From Desulfobacteraceae bacterium (GTDB taxonomy: Bacteria > Desulfobacterota > Desulfobacteria > Desulfobacterales > RPRI01), in contig JAABQB010000007.1 of assembly GCA_011391695.1 (NCBI GenBank), positions 1 to 64,000 of the forward strand: DNA of 64,000 nt. Reading direction: 5' to 3'. The notes below the pieces were generated by a model. It was not told the origin of the DNA. It saw only the letters and a program-made list of their open reading frames with translations, and ran no database searches. A program made the position numbers and the translations under genes. This document shows, piece by piece, positions 9,763-18,020 of the stretch (its first letter is position 1; every line of letters starts with the position of its first letter).

Positions 9763-10767
9763 GTGCGCTTACCAAGGTTTGATTATTTAGGACCCGATAC
9801 GCTTGACGAGGCGCTTGACCTTTTAGCCACCCACAGGGAGGAGGCAAAGATTCTTGCCGGGGGAACAGATCTTCTGGTCAGAATGAAAAAGGGACTTTTA
9901 ACCCCGAAGTTTCTCATCAGCCTCAAAGCCTTGAATGAATTGTCCTATATTAAAAAAGAAAATGATTGTATTAAAATCGGCGCCAGAACTTCCATTGCAG
10001 ATATCATTGCCTCGGATCTGATTCAAAAACAGGCCCGGGCGCTATCTCAGGCATGCGAAAAAATTGGCGCCGTCACCATCCAGCACTACCGCGGCACCAT
10101 TGGCGGAAACATCCTCCAGAATAACCGGTGCCATCACTACAACCAGTCCGATTTCCACAGGTCGGGCCGCCAGGCCTGCCACAAGGATGGTGGGAAAATC
10201 TGTTATGCAAGAGACGCGTCAGATCGGTGTAACTCCACCTGCCAGTCAGACGGCGCCACAGCCCTTATGGCTTTAGGAGCAAAAATAGTTCTTGCAAGCA
10301 AAGGCCATGAGAGAACTGTGGATCTGGCCAATTTTTATACCACTGACGGCATTATGCCCTTTGCAATTGAATCCTATGAACTTCTCAAGGAGATCATCGT
10401 CCCCGCAGAAGGAGGCTCAAGCGCGTATCAACGCCTGGCCTACCGGTCTGCCATTGATTACCCCATTGTCTGTGCGGGTGTCCTTTTAAAATTATCTGCT
10501 TCACAGAAAAATATAATAGATGACGCCAGGATCGTTGTCGGCGCCATGAGCAGGTCCCCTCTCTTCCTTGCCCGGGAAGCCTCTTCTTTAAAAGGAAAAA
10601 AACTTACCGATACAGAAGCCTTTAAAAAAGCTGCTGACGCATCAATGAACAGTGCAGCCGCTTTTGCAGTTCACAATGTGGGCGCCACCCTTGAATACAG
10701 GTGTGTCATGGTTTCTGAAATGGTGTTCCGGGCCCTTAAAAGTGCAGCACAGGATGCAAAAGCATAA
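9763..10767 (+). CDS. FAD/[4Fe-4S] subunit of a 4-hydroxybenzoyl-CoA reductase-like molybdoenzyme (HcrB type)
   Basis: The 334-residue protein is a xanthine dehydrogenase family FAD subunit (LAGGTDLLVRMKKG, HYRGTIGGNIL) with about 40 extra residues after IGGNILQNN. This insertion holds cysteines at 123, 139, 147 and 156, plus one at 160. To my knowledge the spacing (15, 7 and 8 intervening residues) is that of the cysteines binding the extra [4Fe-4S] cluster of the 4-hydroxybenzoyl-CoA reductase beta subunit. That cluster allows low-potential electrons to run inward from ferredoxin for reductive ring dehydroxylation. The GTG start is preceded by GAGGAGAAA. It is followed by the small and large subunits. 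The exact aromatic thioester is not identifiable. Confidence 0.85.
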   Translation: MRLPRFDYLGPDTLDEALDLLATHREEAKILAGGTDLLVRMKKGLLTPKFLISLKALNELSYIKKENDCIKIGARTSIADIIASDLIQKQARALSQACEKIGAVTIQHYRGTIGGNILQNNRCHHYNQSDFHRSGRQACHKDGGKICYARDASDRCNSTCQSDGATALMALGAKIVLASKGHERTVDLANFYTTDGIMPFAIESYELLKEIIVPAEGGSSAYQRLAYRSAIDYPIVCAGVLLKLSASQKNIIDDARIVVGAMSRSPLFLAREASSLKGKKLTDTEAFKKAADASMNSAAAFAVHNVGATLEYRCVMVSEMVFRALKSAAQDAKA

Positions 10768-10791
10768 CATGAGAAATAAGGAGTTTTAAAA

Positions 10792-11301
10792 ATGGATAAA
10801 ATAGACATCTCCTTGAATATAAATGATAAGCCCTTTGAGGTCCGGGTTGCCCCCAATGATACCCTTCTGGAAGTATTGCGGGACCAACTTGACCTGACCG
10901 GATCAAAAGAGAGCTGCGGTGAGGGCGTGTGCGGGTCCTGCACCGTCCACATGGACGACAAACCGGTCCGCTCCTGCCTGACCCTGGCCCTTGAAGCTCA
11001 GGGGTGTAATATCAAAACCGTTGAAGGCCTTGCCAATGGAGATGATCTGTCAGATCTTCAGCAGTCCTTTATTGATCACGGCGCTGTCCAATGCGGGTTC
11101 TGCACCCCCGGCATGCTCATGTCCGCGGATGCTCTGCTTAAAAGCAACCCCTCGCCCAATGAAGAAACTACCCGAAAAGCCCTTTCCGGTAACATCTGCA
11201 GGTGTACCGGATATGCAAAAATCGTTGAGGCGGTTTGCCATGCGGCCAATCCGCATGACCGTTGTCCGGATTGTAAAACCGATAATAATAGCGGGGAGTA
11301 A
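10792..11301 (+). CDS. 2Fe-2S subunit of the HcrB-linked molybdoenzyme (HcrC/CoxS type), set 2
   Basis: The 169-residue small subunit has the two cluster motifs ESCGEGVCGSCTVHMD and CGFCTPGMLMS with NICRCTGYAK. The C-terminal tail adds CPDC, which the set 1 paralogue lacks. It links molybdenum to the FAD/[4Fe-4S] subunit encoded upstream. AAGGAG lies before the ATG, and the large-subunit gene follows after 3 bases. The first and third genes of this set, with the extra cluster, point to a reductase rather than a simple hydroxylase. Confidence 0.9.
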   Translation: MDKIDISLNINDKPFEVRVAPNDTLLEVLRDQLDLTGSKESCGEGVCGSCTVHMDDKPVRSCLTLALEAQGCNIKTVEGLANGDDLSDLQQSFIDHGAVQCGFCTPGMLMSADALLKSNPSPNEETTRKALSGNICRCTGYAKIVEAVCHAANPHDRCPDCKTDNNSGE

Positions 11302-11304
11302 TAC

Positions 11305-13587
11305 ATGTCAGATTATACCATCATCGGAAAACGAATGCCCAGGGTTGATTCAAGGGCCAAGGTTATGGGAAAGGCAAAATTTACCGCTGACCTGAAACTG
11401 CCCGGCATGCTGGTGGGGAAAATAAAACGAAGCCCCTATGCCCATGCCCGCATCTTAAATATTGATACCTCAAAAGCCCTGGCACTTCCCGGCGTCAAGG
11501 CAATTGTCACTGGAAAAGATACTGAAGGCGTAAAATGGGGAGTATTTGCCTATACCCGCGATCAGCAGTTTATTCAAACGGAAAAGGCAAGATACATCGG
11601 TGATGAAGTGGCAGGCGTGGCTGCAGTTGATGAAGAGACCGCACTCAAAGCCCTTGATCTCATTAATGTGACTTACGAGGAACTGCCGGCCGTGTTTGAT
11701 CCCATGGCAGCCATGGCATCTCAGACCGAGCTCATCCATGAGGAATTTCCAAATAATATCAATATCCATGTCAATATTGATACGGGCCATGTGGATGAGA
11801 ACTTCGAAAAATCCTATTATATCAGAGAAGACACCTTTGTGGCCCCTGAAGAATCCTATTTCCAGGCCGAACCCTATGCAGTTTTGGCAAGATTTGATCA
11901 TGACGACTGCCTGGAGGTCTGGTGCCCCAATGGCGGCCCCCACATGAAATCCAAACCCCTTTCCAATTCCTTCAAGATTCCCCTTCACAAGGTAAAGATA
12001 AGGAAAATTGCCATTGGCGGTGCTTTTGGCGGACGGAGCGAGATCTGCCCGGCTGACTATATCTGTGCCCTTCTGGCCAAAAAAACCAATTGCCCTGTCA
12101 AGATTGTGTTTACAAGAGAAGAAAATACCATTGCCACCCGCCAGGGACATGCCATGATCACCACCCACAAAACCGGAGTGGACAAGGAAGGAAGAGTTCT
12201 TGCACGAGAAACCACCTGCTATATGGACGGTGGCGCCTATTCTTCCACAGGGCCCATTGCCACCAGCGTGCCCTTTCTTTCCATGGAACAGGCCTATCGG
12301 ATGGGAAGCGTTCGCTACAACGGGTACCGCGTTTATACCAACAAACCCATCCGGGGGATGATCCGGGTCCATGGACGGGGATTTGCCTGCGGGTTGGACA
12401 CACAATTAGACATGATAGCTGAACACCTGGGCATTGATCCTGTAGAAATGCGCCTGAGAAACTCCCGGCAGCCGGGGGAATATACCAGCACCAAATCCTA
12501 TGTCGATTCATGTGCCATGGATGAAACCATCCACAAGGCAGTTGAGGCTTCGGGCTGGAAAGAAAAATGGGGCAAACTCCCCCCCTTCCATGGCATCGGT
12601 ATAGGGACTAATTCTGTTCAGACAGGATTTCCCATGGGGATTCGCGGCGGTTCCCAATCCTTTATCAAATTCAATGAGGACGGAGAAGCAACTGTCATGT
12701 CCGGCGTTGTGGACAATGGCCAGGGAAATGACAACATGCTGGTCCAGATTGCGGCTGAAGAGCTGGGACTTTTGCCTGAAGATATCCATCTGGTGTCGGC
12801 CGACACCGAGACCACCTCTTCTGATCCAGGGTCCTATTCCCAGGTCTCAACTTTTGTGGGGGGGCATGCGGTCAAGATCGCGGCAGCAAACTGCCGGGAA
12901 AAACTCTTTGAGGTGGCTTCTAAAATATTAAAAGTTGATCCTGGAAATCTTGCAGCAAAAAACCGGATGATTTTTGTCAAAGACAACCCTGAAAAATGTG
13001 TTCCCATTAAAAAGGTCGTTCGCGTCAGTCTTTTGAACTTTAATTCCGTTAACGCGGAGGGTGGATACTGGCCGAAGGTGGATATGAAACGCGAATGGGT
13101 CTCCAACCCCTATGGTCAGATGTGTGAAGCTTTTTCATTCGGGACCACCATTGTCGAGGTCAAGGTGGACCCTGACACAGGACAGGTTGAGGTGCTCCAG
13201 GCCACTGCTGCCCAGGATGTGGGATATGCCTTGAATCCCCTGGTGTTAGAGGGCCAGTTTGAAGGCTCCGTTGCCATGGGCGGACAAGGCGGCATGCTCA
13301 CCGAATACCATGAGTGGAAGGATGGCAGATGCCTCAACCCCACCATGCTGGATTACAAACTGCCCCTGGCCTGTGACATGCCGAAAATTAAGAATATCAT
13401 TGTGGAGTCCCTTGACCCTAAAGGACCTTACGGGGCCAAAGAAGCCGGCATGTCAATCGCCATGTCCGCGGCTCAAGGCTACAGTGCGGCAGTCAGTAAT
13501 GCCATCGGCGTCCATATGGATTCTTTTCCCCTGACTCCTGACAAGATCCTTGCTGCCATTAAGAAGAAAAAATCGAAGGCTGATTGA
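11305..13587 (+). CDS. Molybdopterin-binding subunit of the HcrB-linked molybdoenzyme (HcrA type), set 2; atypical active site
   Basis: This 760-residue catalytic subunit is the same length as the set 1 protein. It keeps the pterin and molybdenum contact motifs IGGAFGGRSEI, RVHGRGFACGLD and VDNGQGNDNM. The motif that normally reads GxKGxGEPG is GAKEAGMSIAMS here, so the position of the family's catalytic glutamate appears to be methionine (ATG near 13453). KEAG-type variants occur in 4-hydroxybenzoyl-CoA reductases, but those normally keep the glutamate. The enzyme may act on a thioester that needs a different acid/base. Together with the [4Fe-4S]-loop subunit I read it as a reductase of an aromatic thioester; the substrate is unresolved. 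Confidence 0.85.
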   Translation: MSDYTIIGKRMPRVDSRAKVMGKAKFTADLKLPGMLVGKIKRSPYAHARILNIDTSKALALPGVKAIVTGKDTEGVKWGVFAYTRDQQFIQTEKARYIGDEVAGVAAVDEETALKALDLINVTYEELPAVFDPMAAMASQTELIHEEFPNNINIHVNIDTGHVDENFEKSYYIREDTFVAPEESYFQAEPYAVLARFDHDDCLEVWCPNGGPHMKSKPLSNSFKIPLHKVKIRKIAIGGAFGGRSEICPADYICALLAKKTNCPVKIVFTREENTIATRQGHAMITTHKTGVDKEGRVLARETTCYMDGGAYSSTGPIATSVPFLSMEQAYRMGSVRYNGYRVYTNKPIRGMIRVHGRGFACGLDTQLDMIAEHLGIDPVEMRLRNSRQPGEYTSTKSYVDSCAMDETIHKAVEASGWKEKWGKLPPFHGIGIGTNSVQTGFPMGIRGGSQSFIKFNEDGEATVMSGVVDNGQGNDNMLVQIAAEELGLLPEDIHLVSADTETTSSDPGSYSQVSTFVGGHAVKIAAANCREKLFEVASKILKVDPGNLAAKNRMIFVKDNPEKCVPIKKVVRVSLLNFNSVNAEGGYWPKVDMKREWVSNPYGQMCEAFSFGTTIVEVKVDPDTGQVEVLQATAAQDVGYALNPLVLEGQFEGSVAMGGQGGMLTEYHEWKDGRCLNPTMLDYKLPLACDMPKIKNIIVESLDPKGPYGAKEAGMSIAMSAAQGYSAAVSNAIGVHMDSFPLTPDKILAAIKKKKSKAD

Positions 13588-13752
13588 TCAAACCCGGGAT
13601 GGAATGAATGCATAAGCTCAGGGTTGAATATTCAGCAGGAACCGTTTTCGCCTACGACCTGACATGGATTGCCAGGGAGAAATCGTTGTTGCCCCGGTGC
13701 TTAAAATTTAACAGTTAAAAAACTTTTTAATATATTTAAAGGAGAGAAAAAC

Positions 13753-14901
13753 ATGCGTGCATTAATCATAGGCGGCGTCGGCGGTATGGGCCAGGGCGTT
13801 GCAAGGGACTTGATAAAACAGGAACAGGTTACATCCGTTATTTTAGCTGATCTGTATCCGGACCCGGAAAGACTGTCCGCAAAATTGCGCGAAAGTGAAA
13901 AAACAACCCTGATCAAAATGGATGTCAATGACCATGCCGCCATGGTCAAGGCCTTCAAGGAAGTCAATGTGGTCATCAACACAGCCGGGCCGTTTTATAA
14001 GACCGCCGTGCCGGTTGCCAGGGCAGCCGTGGCGGCAAAAGTCAATTACATTGATATCTGTGATGATTATGAGGGCACCCAGATTCTGTTTAACTCTGAA
14101 ATTGATAAAATGGCCAAAGAAGCAGGCATCACCGTTCTCACAGGAATGGGATCAGATCCCGGCACCAACAATGTTCTGGTTAAATGGTATGCAGACCGGC
14201 TGGACAGTGTTGACGAGATATATCTTTATTGGGTTGTCAGCATAGCCGAGCTTGCAGGGGCAGCATGGGACCACAGCCTTCATATGACCCTCGGGAAAAT
14301 CCCCCAATATATTGACGGAGAACTTGTCTATGTGGAAGGCGGAACAGAAGAGGTGGCAGAACAATTCCTTGAACCTCTTGGTACTTGCCATGTCCGTTAT
14401 GTGGGTCATCCCCAGCCTTTGACCCTCCCAAGATACATTAAAGGAATTAAAAATGTAATCATCAAGGGAGCCCTTATCCCCTTGTGGGTGGATGAACTGA
14501 TAAAAGAGCAGAAAGAAACTGGCCTTTTAAGTACAGACCCCATTGATATCAAAGGAACCCGCGTCACTCCCTATGACCTTGCCTTAAAACTTTGGGAGAC
14601 CATTCCCCAAGGAAGGGATAACGGTCCCCAGTCTTCCGGCCTCAAAGTCATTGTCAAAGGAAAAAAGGACGGCAAAAAAATCACCTACACCGCCGATATG
14701 GTGGGCAGGATGGCACCGGGAACAGGGCTTCCCGCCTCTATTGCATCGCTCATGATGGATGCAGGCGATGTGACCGTAAAAGGTGTGGTGGCACCGGAAG
14801 GCTGTATTGACCCTGATAAATTCCTTGGCGCATTCTTAAAGAGAGGTGCAAAGATTCACCAGACCAAAAAGATTTCGTCCATGTTTGAAGTGAACAAATG
14901 A
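13753..14901 (+). CDS. Saccharopine dehydrogenase-like NAD(P)-dependent oxidoreductase
   Basis: The 382-residue protein starts with a Rossmann nucleotide-binding motif, ALIIGGVGGMGQGVARDL, and continues in the saccharopine dehydrogenase / carboxynorspermidine synthase style (VVINTAGPFY, YIDICDDYEGT, TGMGSDPGTNN). Members form or break a C-N bond between an amino acid and an oxo acid. AAAGGAGAG precedes the ATG. With the aminotransferase 16 bases downstream it makes an amino-acid module at the end of the catabolic operon. It may act on an amino-carboxylate made by ring opening, or be unrelated; I cannot assign the substrate. Confidence 0.8.
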   Translation: MRALIIGGVGGMGQGVARDLIKQEQVTSVILADLYPDPERLSAKLRESEKTTLIKMDVNDHAAMVKAFKEVNVVINTAGPFYKTAVPVARAAVAAKVNYIDICDDYEGTQILFNSEIDKMAKEAGITVLTGMGSDPGTNNVLVKWYADRLDSVDEIYLYWVVSIAELAGAAWDHSLHMTLGKIPQYIDGELVYVEGGTEEVAEQFLEPLGTCHVRYVGHPQPLTLPRYIKGIKNVIIKGALIPLWVDELIKEQKETGLLSTDPIDIKGTRVTPYDLALKLWETIPQGRDNGPQSSGLKVIVKGKKDGKKITYTADMVGRMAPGTGLPASIASLMMDAGDVTVKGVVAPEGCIDPDKFLGAFLKRGAKIHQTKKISSMFEVNK

Positions 14902-14917
14902 GGTAAGGAGGCATTCC

Positions 14918-16171
14918 ATGAAAGAGACTGAAAAATTGAATATTACGAAAAGCCTTCAACTTTTTGAAGAGGCGTTAACACTCGTCCCCGGTGGGGTCTT
15001 AGGCGCCAGAAAACCCACCGATTTTATTGTTGGAGAATACCCCATCTTTCTTGAAAGCGGGAAAGGCTGCCGCCTGACTGATGTGGACGGCAACGAATTC
15101 ATTGATTTTCTTTGCGGTTACGGTCCCATCATCCTGGGGTACCGTGAGACTGAAGTAGATGACGCGGTTTACCAACAGATAAAAGACAAGGGGTTCTGTT
15201 TTACCCTGACCCAAAAATACCAGAACCTTCTGTCGAAAAAACTTAAAACGCTCGTGCCCTGTTCTGAAATGAGCATTTTCCTGAAAACAGGTTCTGATGC
15301 CACCACCGCCAGTATAAGGATTGCAAGAGCCCATACCAATAAACTTAAAGTCATGCGCTGTGGTTACCATGGCTGGCATGACTGGTGTGTGGAGATGAAA
15401 GGCGGGATTCCATCCAAATTTTTTGAAGATGTTTTTGAATTCCAGTACAACAACCTGAAGCAACTTGAAGACCTCATGGCTGCCCATGGCAATGAAACCG
15501 CCGCCATCATCATGACACCCTTTGGTCATCCCAATCACCAGAAAATGCAGATTCCTGCGCCCGGGTTCCTTGAAGGGGTGAGAAAACTCGCCGACCAGTA
15601 CGGGACCGTCCTGATCTATGACGAAATTCGTACCGGCTTTCGGGTATCCATGGGCGCTGCCCAGAAATATTACGGCGTCACGCCGGACCTCACGGTCCTC
15701 GGAAAAGCCATTGCAAACGGATATCCCATCTCGGTCGTCACCGGGAAAAAAGAGATCATGATGGCAGCGGCCCAGAAACTCTTTATCTCTTCAACCTTTT
15801 TCCCCAACAGTGAGGCCTTTGTCGCAGCCCTTAAAACCATTGAAATCCTAGAACGGGACAAGGTGCTGGAAAATATCTGGGAAAAGGGGGAAGGATTTAT
15901 GAAAAGAATTCAGGTCCTGATTGACAAATATGATGTGGGGGCAGAACTCACCGGCATCCCGCCCATGTTCTACATCACCTTCAAGGCCGATGACACCGGC
16001 GCATACAAAGGCAAACGCAAGGATTTTTACACCCAGCTCATCCGGAAAGGATTCTTTTTCACCCCCTTTCATCATGCCTATATCAGTTATCGGCATACTG
16101 AAAAAGACCTGGATCTCACCCTGAACGCCATTGACGAATCTCTTGCCTTTATCAAGGGCAAATATAAATAA
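14918..16171 (+). CDS. Class III PLP aminotransferase, glutamate-1-semialdehyde aminomutase-like
   Basis: The 417-residue protein follows the glutamate-1-semialdehyde 2,1-aminomutase pattern: PGGVLGARK at the N-terminus, SDATTASIRIARAHT, the cofactor-binding aspartate in YDEIRTGFR, and the PLP lysine in VLGKAIANGYP. It is probably not HemL itself, because it sits in a catabolic operon beside a saccharopine-dehydrogenase-like gene and diverges at the ends. The reaction is likely transamination or amino-group migration on a small amino acid. A good site, AAGGAGG, precedes the ATG. Next downstream on the same strand is an uncharacterised gene. Confidence 0.85.
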   Translation: MKETEKLNITKSLQLFEEALTLVPGGVLGARKPTDFIVGEYPIFLESGKGCRLTDVDGNEFIDFLCGYGPIILGYRETEVDDAVYQQIKDKGFCFTLTQKYQNLLSKKLKTLVPCSEMSIFLKTGSDATTASIRIARAHTNKLKVMRCGYHGWHDWCVEMKGGIPSKFFEDVFEFQYNNLKQLEDLMAAHGNETAAIIMTPFGHPNHQKMQIPAPGFLEGVRKLADQYGTVLIYDEIRTGFRVSMGAAQKYYGVTPDLTVLGKAIANGYPISVVTGKKEIMMAAAQKLFISSTFFPNSEAFVAALKTIEILERDKVLENIWEKGEGFMKRIQVLIDKYDVGAELTGIPPMFYITFKADDTGAYKGKRKDFYTQLIRKGFFFTPFHHAYISYRHTEKDLDLTLNAIDESLAFIKGKYK

Positions 16172-16208
16172 TCGGTAATATCCAAGTTGACCAAAATGAG
16201 AAAAATTG

Positions 16209-16787
16209 ATGCCGTTGTCCTTCAGATCTGAAAATCATGGAATCATCGCCTTCGGGTTTTTTAATATTGAGTCGGATATGCTGCTGCTTCAAAACCTTTT
16301 CTTTTTTGCGGACAGGTTCTGTGAATGGATGGGGGATCTGGCACAGGAAGAGGATACTGAATCCATAAAATATGAACCTCAAGTTTATGTAATTGAAAAT
16401 CCGGATGATATCGGGGATCTCATGGGTGCGATTCACGGGGTCAGGTTCAACGGGTTTATCGGCAGGCTCTACGGGCTTTTCCCTTTTCCTGAGGATCCGG
16501 AACGTTTTAAACAAAATACGGATGGCGTCAACACACAGGCAATTGTCAGAAAGGAAATCGAACCGTTTTCAACAATGAGCAATATGCCCATTCTGTTTCA
16601 CAAAGACCGTACGATTCATATCGGACCTTATCTGTTTGATTTGAGGGTGTTTCATGAATTGATCCGCTATGTATGGCAGGGAGGGTATCCGCGGTGGAAA
16701 AACGGGGTGAGGCCGTCTTATGTTATGAAAATGAAAGACAGGATAGAGAATAATTGCAACGACTTTTTTAAAGGAATATATTTATGA
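16209..16787 (+). CDS. Uncharacterised 192-residue protein
   Basis: I do not recognise this family. The ORF is a credible gene: it is continuous, follows the aminotransferase by 37 bases on the same strand, and uses codons like its neighbours. The protein has no membrane segment or signal peptide and is rich in aromatic residues (NLFFFADRFCEWMGDL, YVWQGGYPRWKNG). I use the ATG at 16209 instead of the overlapping TTG at 16206 chosen by the track; the ribosome site is weak either way. The C-terminal part ends shortly before a convergent ATPase gene. Confidence 0.6.
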   Translation: MPLSFRSENHGIIAFGFFNIESDMLLLQNLFFFADRFCEWMGDLAQEEDTESIKYEPQVYVIENPDDIGDLMGAIHGVRFNGFIGRLYGLFPFPEDPERFKQNTDGVNTQAIVRKEIEPFSTMSNMPILFHKDRTIHIGPYLFDLRVFHELIRYVWQGGYPRWKNGVRPSYVMKMKDRIENNCNDFFKGIYL

Positions 16788-16897
16788 CAATTACTATATG
16801 TGTCCTTATTTAAAAAGCTGGTTCAGACAGGTTCCGGAAAGTTCTTTCAGACAGAGGAGAACAGAATGTTTGATATTAACCAGAATATTTTCCTTGT

Positions 16898-17638
16898 CTA
16901 ACTTTGTGAGCCGTTTGATTCATTGTTGATGAAGCGGTCAGGAGTATTCATGAAGGTTTTATATATATGGTAATAGGTGGTATCTTTGTATTTTACGGGC
17001 GCGATCTTATGGTTGTCAAAGCTGTAGATCAAGGCATCCGGGCAGGCCAGCAGAAGGGGGGAATGGGTGGCAATGATGAACTGGGCATGGCCTCGTTGGG
17101 CGGTTTTGATCAGAAGATTGAGCAATTCGATCAAGGAAGAAGGCGACAGGGCGGTTTCCGGTTCATCAAGGAAGTATAACCCCTTGATGGTATAGCGGGA
17201 TTGGAAATATGACATGAGCGACTGGCCATGGGACTGGGCGATCAAGGATTTTCCCCCGAAATACTTGAGCATCCCTGCATCGCTGATGGCCCATTCTTCA
17301 AGGTTTTGGGCAAAATGGGAAAAGATCTGGGACCCGAAAAATGAACCGGGAACCGGTCCATTTTCCCATTCAACGGAAATGGTTTTATAAAGATCATTCT
17401 CATAGGGGTTGTGCTCATATCTCAAATTGAATTCGTTCTGCCAGATATGGATACCGCACCGGATGGCAAGAGCGTTCAGCAGGGTTGATTTGCCCGTACC
17501 ATTTTCACCAATGAAAAATGTAATGGGGGTTTTGAAAGAAACAGCCGTTGTCTGCCGGAACAGGTCCATGCTGAAGGGATAAAAATCCCGATCAGGAAAT
17601 TTTTCCGAATGAATGTGGACCTGCTTTAAAAAAATCAC
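16898..17638 (-). CDS. AAA-type ATP-binding protein (RecF/ABC-like predicted ATPase)
   Basis: The 246-residue protein has a Walker A motif IGENGTGKSTLLNAL near residue 42, a signature-like QSHGQS region, Walker B GLYFLDEPETALSPSS and the switch motif IIATHSPLL. This is the compact single-domain predicted ATPase related to ABC/RecF heads, without a long coiled coil. Its cellular role is unknown. The start overlaps the end of the upstream cysteine-rich gene by 4 bases, so the two are co-translated. No toxin or nuclease partner is visible that would make it a defence module. Confidence 0.82.
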   Translation of the reverse strand: MIFLKQVHIHSEKFPDRDFYPFSMDLFRQTTAVSFKTPITFFIGENGTGKSTLLNALAIRCGIHIWQNEFNLRYEHNPYENDLYKTISVEWENGPVPGSFFGSQIFSHFAQNLEEWAISDAGMLKYFGGKSLIAQSHGQSLMSYFQSRYTIKGLYFLDEPETALSPSSLIELLNLLIKTAQRGHAQFIIATHSPLLLACPDALIYSFDNHKIAPVKYKDTTYYHIYKTFMNTPDRFINNESNGSQS

Positions 17639-17943
17639 TCTTTATTGTCCTTTCTTTCCTTAGCCTGTTCAATCAGGCCCATCAATGAAAATATTTTTGG
17701 TTTTACCGTACAAAGGAAGATTTTTTTAAAGTCCTCTTCCGTCAGTTTTTCCTTGAGATGGGCATGGACATCAAAATAAGAGAACCAGCAGTCAAGGGTT
17801 TTGAAACAGGGAAGACCTAAATTTTCAGAACGGCAATAGGCAAAATTGATCTGATGCCCGAGTCTCGGGCACCGGATGGTGAACTCATTTTCGGGAGGGG
17901 CAGCCTTCAGGGCATTGTTTTTTTGATCCATATCCGGATACAT
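17635..17943 (-). CDS. Small cysteine-containing protein of unknown function
   Basis: About 100 residues, with a conspicuous cysteine/aromatic block RCPRLGHQINFAYCRSENLG followed by PCFKTLDCW. Four cysteines in about 30 residues suggest a metal-binding or structural site. I do not recognise a named family. The track begins at a TTG (17973) inside the preceding hairpin, so I place the start at the ATG at 17943; an ATG at 17931 is also possible. It overlaps the ATPase gene by 4 bases. Confidence 0.6.
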   Translation of the reverse strand: MYPDMDQKNNALKAAPPENEFTIRCPRLGHQINFAYCRSENLGLPCFKTLDCWFSYFDVHAHLKEKLTEEDFKKIFLCTVKPKIFSLMGLIEQAKERKDNKE

Positions 17944-17964
17944 TTCATGTGTGGAGCATTGATC

Positions 17965-18007
17965 GATCCGCAACCGTCATGAAAACCATCAAGGACGGTT
18001 GCGGATC
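17965..18007. terminator. Perfect 14-bp hairpin after trpB
   Basis: The arms GATCCGCAACCGTC and GACGGTTGCGGATC are perfectly complementary across a 15-base loop and lie 13 bases beyond the trpB stop. On the + strand the hairpin is followed by TGTTTT. There is no clean T-run on the minus strand, so it is terminator-like or an mRNA-stabilising structure rather than a textbook terminator. Confidence 0.6.
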
Positions 18008-18020
18008 TGTTTTAGCGGGT

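Noticed and set aside
11470-12405. 311-codon minus ORF opposite the set 2 large subunit
   Set aside because: Antisense shadow of a clear molybdoenzyme gene, no family signature.
16898-17943. ATPase plus small Cys protein as a possible defence or toxin-antitoxin pair
   Set aside because: No nuclease, TOPRIM or toxin domain visible, and the small protein has no known antitoxin fold; context is metabolic.
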